Below the pieces are notes generated by a model. The model saw nothing but the letters and a program-made list of their open reading frames with translations, was not told where the DNA came from and searched no databases. Source: Bryobacterales bacterium (GTDB lineage Bacteria; Acidobacteriota; Terriglobia; Bryobacterales; Bryobacteraceae). Taken from it: a DNA stretch of 64,000 nt. The stretch is from positions 1-64,000 of the forward strand of contig JAFAQY010000112.1 of NCBI GenBank assembly GCA_019261985.1. Direction: 5' to 3'. The first letter of the stretch is position 1, and the number at the start of each line of letters is the position of its first letter. This document shows positions 25,634 through 33,315 of the stretch, piece after piece. The translations under genes and the position numbers were made by a program.

Positions 25634-27025
25634 CTACCACCTGGATTGCCACTTGGCCTTCATCGCCGCGCGATCCACTTCCTCGCCCCGCAGGTACACT
25701 TTGTCGATGCGGCGCGAGTTCGCGATGTTGTCGAGAGGGTTTGCGTTCAGCACGATGAAGTCGGCGTTCTTGCCGGCGGCGATTACGCCGGTGTTGAAAT
25801 GGCCCATTTCGGCGGAATCGCGAGTTGCGGCGACAATCGCTTGCATGGGCGTGAGGCCCATCCAGACCCAGTTCTCCATTTCAAGCTGGCCCATCCAGCC
25901 GATAAAGAAGCGCGTCTGCCCCGTATCGCTTCCCAGCACAATCTTCATTCCCGCGTCGCGCAGCCTTAGCGCGTTCGCGGCGCCCATCTGTTTGAGGTTC
26001 TCTCTAGCGCCGGCGACGGATTCGGGTGTCAATTTCGCCAGATAATCGCCCCACTGCGCTTGAATTTGGCTCGCAGGAACGGTTTCGCGAAGAAGGGGAT
26101 CGTTCCAGTCCTCGCGGCTAGTCGCGGTCCATCCCGCGCCGGGGTTGAACCACATATTGGGCCGATCCTTTCGCGCGATACGGTCTTTAATGATGCCGAT
26201 CAGTTCGTCGTCGGGGACCTCGCCCATGCGCACGGGAAGATGAAGCCACCCCTCCACGCCTGCGCGCATCAGCAGCTTGGCGTCCGCCAGCGTCACGTTG
26301 TGCGCTCCCACTGGAATGTTCAATCTGTGGGCTTCCTCGATGATCGGCAGGTAAAGCTCGGGCGTTAGCTTTTTCTTTGTTCCGCCGCGATCGTCCACCC
26401 AGATTTTGATGAACTCGGGTTTCATGCGGGCGTTGTCGCGCACCGCTTCGATGGCTTCGGCAACTGTGGTTACCGGATACGGCACATCCGCGCGCGAGGG
26501 GTGGCCTTGGGCTCCGGAATCGGGCCAGGCGATTCCCGGACCGGCGGTGCGAAAGAGCGCCGCTCCGGGCACAATCTCATCGCGGACACGCAGCGGAACG
26601 TCGCCCCAGTGCGTGCGGCCGCCGTGCAAATCCGATCGGTCCGTCAGATCGCCGATGCCGATAATGGCGCTGAAGCCGTAGTATGCCAGGCGCTGCAGGT
26701 GGTCCATGAGATTTTCGCGAGTGTAGTACTCTTTGGCCATCGTTCCATCGACATCATGCTGAAAACCGATGTGCCCGTGCAGATCGACTTTCGTGGGCAT
26801 GACAGTTTTGCCGGTGAGATCGACCTGAGCCGCCCCGGCGGGAATCCGCAGTTCGCCGCGCCGGCCGACCTGCGTGAAGCGTGCCTCCTCAACCAGGAAC
26901 GCCGAGTTTTCGATCACATCGCCATTGCCGGTAATGAGGCGCGCGCCTTCGAACGCGGTGACGCGGGTTTGAGTTTGAGCGCTGAGAAGCGCGGCGAATA
27001 ACAGCACCGGCGGGAATTGGCGCAT
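25634..27025 (-). CDS. Secreted amidohydrolase family protein
   Basis: The 463-residue protein begins with a signal peptide ending SAQ and has the metal-dependent amidohydrolase layout. The strand VDLTGKTVMPTKVDLHGHIG contains the HxH-type metal pair, a histidine follows in LNIPVGAHNV, and the late aspartate motif is VLGSDTGQTR. The closing ENPLDNI-like segment appears as NANPLDNIANSRRIDKVYLR, typical of imidazolonepropionase- or prolidase-like secreted amidohydrolases. The substrate is unknown. An AT-rich 200-base gap separates it from the KTSC gene, so it is probably transcribed on its own. Confidence 0.88.
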   Translation of the reverse strand: MRQFPPVLLFAALLSAQTQTRVTAFEGARLITGNGDVIENSAFLVEEARFTQVGRRGELRIPAGAAQVDLTGKTVMPTKVDLHGHIGFQHDVDGTMAKEYYTRENLMDHLQRLAYYGFSAIIGIGDLTDRSDLHGGRTHWGDVPLRVRDEIVPGAALFRTAGPGIAWPDSGAQGHPSRADVPYPVTTVAEAIEAVRDNARMKPEFIKIWVDDRGGTKKKLTPELYLPIIEEAHRLNIPVGAHNVTLADAKLLMRAGVEGWLHLPVRMGEVPDDELIGIIKDRIARKDRPNMWFNPGAGWTATSREDWNDPLLRETVPASQIQAQWGDYLAKLTPESVAGARENLKQMGAANALRLRDAGMKIVLGSDTGQTRFFIGWMGQLEMENWVWMGLTPMQAIVAATRDSAEMGHFNTGVIAAGKNADFIVLNANPLDNIANSRRIDKVYLRGEEVDRAAMKAKWQSRW

Positions 27026-27097
27026 AAAAACCCCTAGGTATTATGACGGCCGGGATTTCCGGAGACAAGTTGCCATCTGACGCCGATTAACCCGTGA

Positions 27098-27493
27098 TCA
27101 GCTATTGACGAGGACCTTAAGCCATCCGCATTCGATGAACTGCGAATCATTCGTGACCAGGGTGAGGTCGAGCACCGACGCGGTGGCGGCGAGCAATAGA
27201 TCGCCAGGGTCAGGTTGCGGCAGGTGAATGCGCGATGTTTCGCTTGCGACCGTAAAATTAAACGGGGCCTCGAGAACCGGAACCTCTCGAAAAGCTTGAT
27301 CGATCCACTCGGTAAATGTTTTCTTCAATCGGAATTTGCCGCGCCGGTGCAGGTGATGGGCTTCCCAGATGGAAACCGGAGAAAGATAAAGTTCATTCCT
27401 CGGGTTATCGAGTTGTCTCCGAACTTCCCGACTGATTTTGTCGGGACGCAGTAAGGCCCAGATCCAAATATGCGTATCGAGTAGGAGCCTCAT
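27098..27493 (-). CDS. vapC: VapC-type PIN-domain ribonuclease toxin
   Basis: The 131-residue protein has the PIN-domain acidic residues: LLLDTHIWIWAL at the N-terminus, SPVSIWEAHHLHRRG in the middle and QPDPGDLLLAATA with VTNDSQF at the C-terminus. The ATG at 27493 overlaps the stop of the antitoxin gene (ATGA); a start six codons earlier would overlap it further. These toxins cleave RNA, often tRNA or rRNA, when freed from the antitoxin. Confidence 0.92.
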   Translation of the reverse strand: MRLLLDTHIWIWALLRPDKISREVRRQLDNPRNELYLSPVSIWEAHHLHRRGKFRLKKTFTEWIDQAFREVPVLEAPFNFTVASETSRIHLPQPDPGDLLLAATASVLDLTLVTNDSQFIECGWLKVLVNS

Positions 27494-27729
27494 GGCTCCT
27501 CGACAGTCCATCCATCGAAGGCGCCGATTGGCCCGCCAATGTCGTTATCGACTTCCGCAGTATCGCGCATACAACCCAGCCAGGATCGCTTCGGCTCCGC
27601 CTTGGGCGGGACGATTTCTCCAATAGGCTGCCCAAACCGTGTGACCCGAATGGGCTTTCGTGTGCGCCGCACGTTTTCGAGTACCGCTAAACAGGTCGCT
27701 TTGAGTTTCGAAATCGCGATTTCTTCCAC
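27490..27729 (-). CDS. Phd/YefM-type antitoxin of the VapBC pair
   Basis: The 79-residue protein has the Phd fold signature ISKLKATCLAVLENVRRTRK followed by PIRVTRFGQPIGEIVPP, and a C-terminal acidic tail likely to wrap the toxin. It overlaps the PIN toxin by four bases. Together with its toxin it would bind its own promoter. Confidence 0.9.
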   Translation of the reverse strand: MEEIAISKLKATCLAVLENVRRTRKPIRVTRFGQPIGEIVPPKAEPKRSWLGCMRDTAEVDNDIGGPIGAFDGWTVEEP

Positions 27730-27769
27730 ACAGCGACCGTCCCATAGTCAACGAACCATGGTCAATAAT

Positions 27770-28789
27770 TTACGCTCCGATGTAGCGGGCGTAAATGCTG
27801 CGCGCTACGCCGGTATCCGTCGTGCCGCGAACGATCGCGCGGCCATCGGGGAAAACGGTGATTTCGTACTCGTCGACCACCGCGCGCAGTGCGAATTCGT
27901 TCAAGCGAACGGACGCGAACGGGCGCAACCGGCCGGCAAGTTCCAGCAAATCCAGAGGACGGGACCGTTCATGAATTTGCACTGCGTTTCGCCCGCAGAG
28001 GCTGATGGGAGCGCGCCGGCGGCCGTCTAAATATGGAAGCTCGCGGCGAACGCAGCAAGGGCAATCCGGGTCGCGCGCGGGAGCGGCGATTTGGCGGATC
28101 CGCCCGCTCCAGACGTCAATCGTCGTTAGGAGCGGGTCGACGGAATCCGGCCCTTCCGCCAGCATCTTCAGCGCATCGCCGGATTGGAGTGAAGCGATCG
28201 CGGCAGTAGCCGGACCCAGAACCCCTTCGGTTTCGCACGTCGGCTGCGCGCCCTGCGCAGGGTCGGGATAGACGCAGCGGAAGCAGGCCGTGCGGCCAGG
28301 CACGATCGCGAGCTTGAGTCCGTAACTGCCCACCGCGCCGCCGTAGATCCAAGGCGTGCCTTCGCGCACGGCGAAATCGTTAATCAAATAGCGAGTTTCG
28401 AAATTATCCGTCGCATCGAGAATCAAATCCACGCTGCCGAGGAGTTCATCGGCGTTCGAAGGCGCGAGGTCCGCCACAATCGGATCTACTTCAATGCTGG
28501 AATTGATCCGCGCAACCCGGCGCGCAGCCGCGACCGCCTTTGGAACGGCGTCTTCGGCGTCGGCTTCATCGTAAAGAAATTGTCTTTGCAAGTTGCCGAG
28601 TTCGACGAAATCGCGGTCGACCAAACGCATTGTGCCGGCACCCGCTCGCGCGAGCAGCTCTGCCTGTACCGACCCGAGCGCGCCCAATCCGACGATCGCG
28701 ACGCGCGACCCTTGGATGCGCCGCTGTCCTTCCGCGCCGATGGGCGCAAAGCGGATTTGGCGAACGTAACGGGATTCCTTGCCTGCCAT
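27770..28789 (-). CDS. ThiF/MoeB-type E1-like adenylyltransferase
   Basis: The 339-residue protein has the family start SRYVRQIRFAPIG and the nucleotide loop VAIVGLGALGSVQAELLARA. It shares DRDFVELGNLQRQFLY, DATDNFETRYLINDF and a candidate catalytic cysteine in QPTCETEGVLGP. Two CxxC pairs (CFRC and CPCC) are potential zinc ligands. The C-terminal 80 residues do not form a complete rhodanese domain, unlike MoeZ/UBA4. It would adenylate the C-terminus of a small ThiS/MoaD-like sulfur carrier, but no such carrier is adjacent, so the pathway (thiamine, molybdopterin or other) is open. I start it at the ATG at 28789; the frame extends eight codons upstream. Confidence 0.88.
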   Translation of the reverse strand: MAGKESRYVRQIRFAPIGAEGQRRIQGSRVAIVGLGALGSVQAELLARAGAGTMRLVDRDFVELGNLQRQFLYDEADAEDAVPKAVAAARRVARINSSIEVDPIVADLAPSNADELLGSVDLILDATDNFETRYLINDFAVREGTPWIYGGAVGSYGLKLAIVPGRTACFRCVYPDPAQGAQPTCETEGVLGPATAAIASLQSGDALKMLAEGPDSVDPLLTTIDVWSGRIRQIAAPARDPDCPCCVRRELPYLDGRRRAPISLCGRNAVQIHERSRPLDLLELAGRLRPFASVRLNEFALRAVVDEYEITVFPDGRAIVRGTTDTGVARSIYARYIGA

Positions 28790-28992
28790 GCCTGTATCAC
28801 GATGGTAAAGCACCCGCGCCGCGCGGAAGCTCCGCTACCTATTTGCAGTAGTTGGCATACAGCCAGCTGTGGGCTGTATCGTACTCGCGACCATGCTAAC
28901 GTAAGTACACGCTGGTTCTTGACCTGCGCGGGAGGCAGCCTCACCCGCGCATTTAATTGCGAAGGGACTCATAGACCAGGGAGTTTGGGATC

Positions 28993-30648
28993 ATGCGAAA
29001 AATCGCATGGGCGGCCATCCTCGTCCTCCTCTCGAAAGCTTTCGGCCAATCGCCCGAAAGCGTTCCGAAGTTCGAAATCGCGGATGTTCATAATAGCGCG
29101 AAAACGCCAAACCCATTTGTGCGGACTGGACCGGCGCGCGGCGGCCGTTATGAAGTCAGGACCGCCAGCATGCTGGACTTGGTCCGCATCGCCTACGGCA
29201 TGGACCCGGACAAGGTGTTAGGCGGCCCGAACTGGCTGGAGTTGGATCGCTTCGATGTGATCGCGAAGGTTCCTGCCGATTCCACGCCCGAGACGCAGAA
29301 GCTGATGCTCCAGGGGCTGCTGGCGGACCGGTTCAAGCTCGTGGTCCACAAGGAAACGAAGCCGCTGCCGGCCTACGTCCTGACCGCCGGAAAGAGTCCG
29401 AAGCTGAAGGAAGCCGACGCCTCCGGCGAGACCGGCTGCAAGATGGAGACTGCGTCGGGTCCACCGCGGGAGGGAGTGAACACGCTGAGGATGATGGACG
29501 CGAGCGGCAAGGAGACCGCCATCGTCCTCGGACCGGGCCAAACAGTGCACTATATCTGCCGCAATATGGCTATGGCCGCCTTTGCCGCGGGACTGCGTGG
29601 AATGTTAGGCGCTGCTATTGGTCCGAATCCTGTAGCGGATGAAACCGGCCTCAAGGGAAGCTGGAACTTCGATATTCGATACTCGATCCAGTTTTTCACG
29701 CCTAATGGCGATTCCGGAGGTCAGATCAGCATCTTCGATGCACTCGACAAGCAGCTCGGGCTGAAGTTGGAACAGAAGCCGGTTCCTACTCCCGTGGTCG
29801 TTGTCGATAGCGTGAACCGTACCGCAACCCCAAACCCGGCTGGTGTGGCGGAAGCTTTTCCCGTGCAACCACCGCCAACTGAGTTTGAAGTGGCGGACGT
29901 AAAGCTCACGAACCCGGATCAAAGATTTTCGAGGTTCCAAACGCAGCCGGGAGGGCGCGTCAATATTCAAGGCATTCCAATGCGGTTTCTGATCGGCCGC
30001 GCTTTCAGCGATTATGGCAACGATCAACTCATCGGGGTCCCCAAGTGGGCGGATACGGCGCGGTTCGACATCACCGCTCTTGCGCCGGAAGGCTCGCTCT
30101 CCGGACCCATGATCGACCAGGAGAACCTCGCGACGATGTTGCGCGCGTTACTCAAGGATCAATTCAAGATGACGTGGCACACGGACGAGCGGACTGTACC
30201 GGCGTACACACTAGTGGCTGCGAAACCGAAGTTCAAGAAGGCCGATCCCGAAAGCCGCATTTCGTGCAAAACCGCCTTCGGGCCGCCGGCCGCGCCGCAA
30301 GGCTCGATCAGTTTGACTTGCGAGAACACCACGATGGCGCAATTGGCGGAGCGCCTGCGGAGCCTGCCGCCCGGATTTGGCGCGCCGATTCTGGACTCGA
30401 CCGGACTCGACGGCGGCTGGGATTTCAGCCTTACCTACAGCCAGCTCGCGTCATTTCCGAATTTGCCCCGTCCCGCGGCCGGCGACGGTGCGCAACCCGG
30501 CGCCTTGCCGCAAGCCTCGGACCCTGTCGCCGGGTACTCGCTTTTCGAGGCCATCGAAAAGCAGCTTGGGGTGAAGCTGGAAAAGCAGCCGCGCACGATG
30601 CCGGTAGTGGTGATCGATCATTTGGAGCAAAGGCCGATAGACAATTAG
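28993..30648 (+). CDS. Tandem TIGR03435 family secreted protein
   Basis: The 551-residue protein has a signal peptide (residues 1-19, ending FGQ) and two copies of the TIGR03435 domain, a family found mainly in soil acidobacteria. Copy one spans about 20-265 (FEIADVHNSAKTPNP ... GPNWLELDRFDVIAKVP ... VDSVNRTATPN) and copy two about 290-548 (FEVADVKLTNPDQRF ... GVPKWADTARFDITALAP ... VIDHLEQRP). Single-domain versions are the norm, so this is an internal duplication with divergence. Function is unknown for the family. GGGAG upstream of the ATG serves as ribosome binding site. The stop is followed by a twin-hairpin repeat. Confidence 0.9.
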   Translation: MRKIAWAAILVLLSKAFGQSPESVPKFEIADVHNSAKTPNPFVRTGPARGGRYEVRTASMLDLVRIAYGMDPDKVLGGPNWLELDRFDVIAKVPADSTPETQKLMLQGLLADRFKLVVHKETKPLPAYVLTAGKSPKLKEADASGETGCKMETASGPPREGVNTLRMMDASGKETAIVLGPGQTVHYICRNMAMAAFAAGLRGMLGAAIGPNPVADETGLKGSWNFDIRYSIQFFTPNGDSGGQISIFDALDKQLGLKLEQKPVPTPVVVVDSVNRTATPNPAGVAEAFPVQPPPTEFEVADVKLTNPDQRFSRFQTQPGGRVNIQGIPMRFLIGRAFSDYGNDQLIGVPKWADTARFDITALAPEGSLSGPMIDQENLATMLRALLKDQFKMTWHTDERTVPAYTLVAAKPKFKKADPESRISCKTAFGPPAAPQGSISLTCENTTMAQLAERLRSLPPGFGAPILDSTGLDGGWDFSLTYSQLASFPNLPRPAAGDGAQPGALPQASDPVAGYSLFEAIEKQLGVKLEKQPRTMPVVVIDHLEQRPIDN

Positions 30649-31184
30649 GGCTGCAAAACGCGCGGCCAGGCGGGTTAGCAACCGCCGCAGGTTGGCAACC
30701 TGCCCCACTTTGGCATTTCTAATCCAAGAATTATCCTGAAATCGGGTTCCGTTTCCAATACAAGATGATCCTGAAAAATCGGAGTGAGCGAGGCCGCCCG
30801 CCGGCCGACTTCGTTCTTGGGTTTTGGGCTTGAAGATACGGGACTAGTTGTCATAGTCATGCCTGGATTGTGGGCATTTTCCACAGCCCCCGGCCGTGCT
30901 GCTAGCCGCGCAGTGCAGCCTTAGTTCTTTGGGGCCGCGGCGATTCGCTCTTGACGCGCCGCAATGTTGGTTCTTGGCGGCTCCGATCTGCGCGCACGCT
31001 CGGTGTCGCTCATCTTCTGTGCCACTCGTTCCCACGGCGCGAAGCTCTGCTCGGGTTTTAAGTCATAGCTTCGCGCGGGAGAGGACCGATGTAGTGCTTT
31101 TGACGCGCCCGCCTGTCTCTGGGCCGCTCGCGAAGACTTCCTCCATCTCTTCCGTGAATTCATGCGGAGTGCATATACGAAGCG
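30649..31184. other. Intergenic region with twin hairpin, no convincing gene
   Basis: Apart from the repeat at 30669 this 536-base gap has no gene that I can support. Minus-strand frames near 30921-31163 and a 45-codon frame at about 31060-31195 (HEFTEEMEEVFASGPETGG) look weakly protein-like and could be debris of a lost gene behind the methyltransferase. Confidence 0.5.
30669..30707. repeat. Twin-hairpin repeat ending CTGCCCCAC
   Basis: An imperfect hairpin at 30669-30686 is followed without a gap by a perfect 7-base stem, GCAGGTT-GGC-AACCTGC, at 30687-30703 and then CCCAC. The same layout recurs at 32114-32154 with different stems but the same GGC loop and tail. Confidence 0.75.
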
Positions 31185-32111
31185 CTACGGGATAGCCAAC
31201 TCAGCCAAAGTCAGCGGCGCGGGATCTGGGGTGGGCAAACCTAGCCCGACTACCGTCTGGTCGCGGTGCGTCAAGTAGCGGCGGATGGCGACTGGGCTGT
31301 CGACGGGCAGAACCTCCACTACCTCGAAGCCGAGCTCGCGAAAGAAGGTTTCCGGTTTTTCCGGGATGCCGAAGACCCACGGCTGGCCCCAAGCGGCATC
31401 GAAACGCTCCTGCGGAGAGGTTGGGTCGTGAACGGCGCGGGCGACGGCATCGCTGTTCGCAAAATCCATCACGACGACGCTCCCGGGCGCGGATTGCGAA
31501 ATGTCGTGCAAGATGGCGTGCACGGCCGCGTCGCGATAGTGCATGCTGCCGCCTTCCCAGATGAAGAAAGTCTTTGCACTCGTGCTGAAGCCGGCGCCTC
31601 GCAGAGTTTGAGAGAGTTTGTCGTGAGGGAGGTCGATGGGAACGTACTTAACGTTCGGCGGCGGAGTGCCGAAGACATCTTGTATGCGGCGCTGCTTTAT
31701 TTCCTGAGTGGCTGCGTCGTCGAGCTCGAAAATTTTGGCATTCTGAAGCAGCGAGCGGAAACGGTATGGGCGGCTGTCGAGGCCGGCGCCGATGATGACG
31801 ACTTGAGTTGCGCCGCCGTGGATTGCTCGCTGAAGCGCATCGTCGATGAAGCGCGTGCGCACCGTGTTGAGCTTGATTAGCGGGAGCACATCGGGATCTT
31901 GGACAGAGATGCGCGGGTCTTGATCGACCGCGCGATTTACAGGGTGGCTGAAGATCAGCGCCAATTCAGTTGGACTGAGCAGCGGGCCGGCGAGCCAGTC
32001 GGGATTGCGGGTGAAGGGGTCGGGGTCGTGGGAGCCGACGGCGCGGGCGGCGGCGGCTTCGATGGCCACACTAGAGGGCTGGCCGAGCGAGAGGAGGGTA
32101 AACGGCAGCAC
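31185..32111 (-). CDS. SAM-dependent methyltransferase, LCM/TIGR00027-like
   Basis: The protein has the leucine-carboxyl-methyltransferase-like fold of the TIGR00027 group: VVIIGAGLDSRPYRF as SAM-binding motif, FELDDAATQEIKQRRI as the acidic loop, YVPIDLPHD, and FFIWEGGSMHYRD. Substrates of this family are mostly unknown. The frame is open to an ATG at 32168, but the first 18 codons lie over a twin-hairpin repeat, so the ATG may be accidental. A GTG at 32111, just inside the repeat border, or a GTG at 32070, immediately before the conserved AIEAAAARAVG, are better starts. The hydrophobic LPFTLLSLGQ after the GTG could be a short export signal or chance. Confidence 0.82.
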   Translation of the reverse strand: MLPFTLLSLGQPSSVAIEAAAARAVGSHDPDPFTRNPDWLAGPLLSPTELALIFSHPVNRAVDQDPRISVQDPDVLPLIKLNTVRTRFIDDALQRAIHGGATQVVIIGAGLDSRPYRFRSLLQNAKIFELDDAATQEIKQRRIQDVFGTPPPNVKYVPIDLPHDKLSQTLRGAGFSTSAKTFFIWEGGSMHYRDAAVHAILHDISQSAPGSVVVMDFANSDAVARAVHDPTSPQERFDAAWGQPWVFGIPEKPETFFRELGFEVVEVLPVDSPVAIRRYLTHRDQTVVGLGLPTPDPAPLTLAELAIP

Positions 32112-32113
32112 TA

Positions 32114-32154
32114 GCGCGATTGGCAATCGCGCGCAGGATGGCATCCTGCCCCAC
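32114..32154. repeat. Twin-hairpin repeat ending CTGCCCCAC at the methyltransferase 5' end
   Basis: GCGCGATT-GGC-AATCGCGC (32114-32132) abuts GCAGGAT-GGC-ATCCTGC (32133-32149), followed by CCCAC. Both stems are perfect. The element lies in the 120-base region between the methyltransferase and the alkyltransferase-like gene. Confidence 0.78.
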
Positions 32155-32188
32155 TTCCGCCGCGCCATGGTCTGTATATTAGCAACTG

Positions 32189-32482
32189 ATGTTCACCGCA
32201 ATTCACAAAGCTGTCGCGAAGATTCCGAAGGGTAAGGTCGCCACCTATGGCGCGGTGGCGCGGGCGGCGGGATTGGAGGGGGCCGCGCGGCAAGTGGCTT
32301 GGGCGTTACGAGGAGCGAATGGCAGATTGCCGTGGCATCGTGTGCTGGGCGCGGGCGGGAAAATTTTGCTCACGGGTGAGAGCGGCATGGAGCAGCGGAT
32401 ACGGCTCGAGGCAGAGGGGGTTGAGTTCCGCGGCGGGCGCGTGCGCATGGATCGCCACGAATTTAAGTTTCGAGCGCGGTAA
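32189..32482 (+). CDS. Alkyltransferase-like (ATL) DNA damage-recognition protein
   Basis: The 97-residue protein is the DNA-binding domain of O6-alkylguanine alkyltransferases: IPKGKVATYGAVARAAGLEG, then the helix-turn-helix AARQVAWALRGANG. The active-site motif PCHRV is replaced by PWHRV, with tryptophan at residue 49 instead of the acceptor cysteine. It therefore cannot remove alkyl groups. ATL proteins with this substitution bind O6-alkylguanine and hand the lesion to nucleotide-excision repair. It is divergent from the methyltransferase and 11 bases upstream of the cyclophilin gene. Confidence 0.93.
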   Translation: MFTAIHKAVAKIPKGKVATYGAVARAAGLEGAARQVAWALRGANGRLPWHRVLGAGGKILLTGESGMEQRIRLEAEGVEFRGGRVRMDRHEFKFRAR

Positions 32483-32493
32483 AATGATCGCTT

Positions 32494-33216
32494 ATGAAAC
32501 AATTCATGCTCGCTCTGATTGTGGCGGCGGCCGCGCTCGGCCAGCCGAAATCGGACACTTCGAAGACCGCGCCGAAAGCCGCTGGTCCGGCGGCCAAGGC
32601 TGCTCCGGCGGCGTCGAGTCTGTTGAATCCGTCGTCTTTGAAAGCTCGAGCTCCCGAAATGTTCCAGGCGAAGCTCACCACTACTAAGGGCGACATTGTG
32701 ATCGAAGTTACGCGAGCGTGGGCGCCTCTGGGCGCGGATCGCTTTTACAACCTGGTGCGGTCCGGCTTCTTCACCAATTGCACCTTCTTCCGCATAGTGC
32801 CGCGATTCGTGGTGCAGTTTGGAATCAGCCCGCGGCCCGATGTCGCGCGAGTTTGGGAGAGCGCCAGGATTGTGGACGATCCCGTGCGGCACAGCAACAA
32901 ACGCGGGACCATTACTTTCGCGACCGCGGGGCCAAATACACGCACGACTCAGTTCTTCATCAACTATAGCGATAACGTGCCGTTGGACTCTCAGGGGTTC
33001 GCGGCATTCGGCGAAGTGGTGCAGGGCATGGACACTGTCGTGGATAAGATTTACGCGGGTTACGGCGAGCGTCCCGATCAAGGCCGGCTGCAATCGGAGG
33101 GCAAGGCGTACACGGACCGCGAGTTCCCAATGCTCGACAAAATTCTTTCGGCGACCATCGTGCCGACGCCCGCGGCCGCTCCCGCCGACGGCAAAGCCGC
33201 TGATACGAAGAAATAG
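32494..33216 (+). CDS. Secreted cyclophilin-type peptidyl-prolyl isomerase
   Basis: The 240-residue protein has a signal peptide (MKQFMLALIVAAAALGQ), an Ala/Lys-rich linker to about residue 50, and a cyclophilin domain. Recognisable parts are TTTKGDIVIEVTRAWAPLGA, YNLVRSGFFTNCTFFRIVP, the active-site stretch NKRGTITFATAGPNTRTTQF and GFAAFGEVVQGMDTVDK-like sequence. It would help fold exported proteins in the periplasm. A short Pro/Ala/Lys tail ends the protein. It is probably cotranscribed with the ATL gene. Confidence 0.93.
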   Translation: MKQFMLALIVAAAALGQPKSDTSKTAPKAAGPAAKAAPAASSLLNPSSLKARAPEMFQAKLTTTKGDIVIEVTRAWAPLGADRFYNLVRSGFFTNCTFFRIVPRFVVQFGISPRPDVARVWESARIVDDPVRHSNKRGTITFATAGPNTRTTQFFINYSDNVPLDSQGFAAFGEVVQGMDTVVDKIYAGYGERPDQGRLQSEGKAYTDREFPMLDKILSATIVPTPAAAPADGKAADTKK

Positions 33217-33315
33217 TTCAACCGAAAATTCGCTGTTGCCGGGGGGGAAGCTTGGATGTAAACTTAACTTCACTTCCCCCAATTTCCGCGATTCTTGATC
33301 GCGGCTTCATTGGCA

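Noticed and set aside
30921-31163. 80-codon minus-strand frame behind the methyltransferase
   Set aside because: Charged composition is weakly protein-like, but there is no recognisable family and no ribosome binding site.
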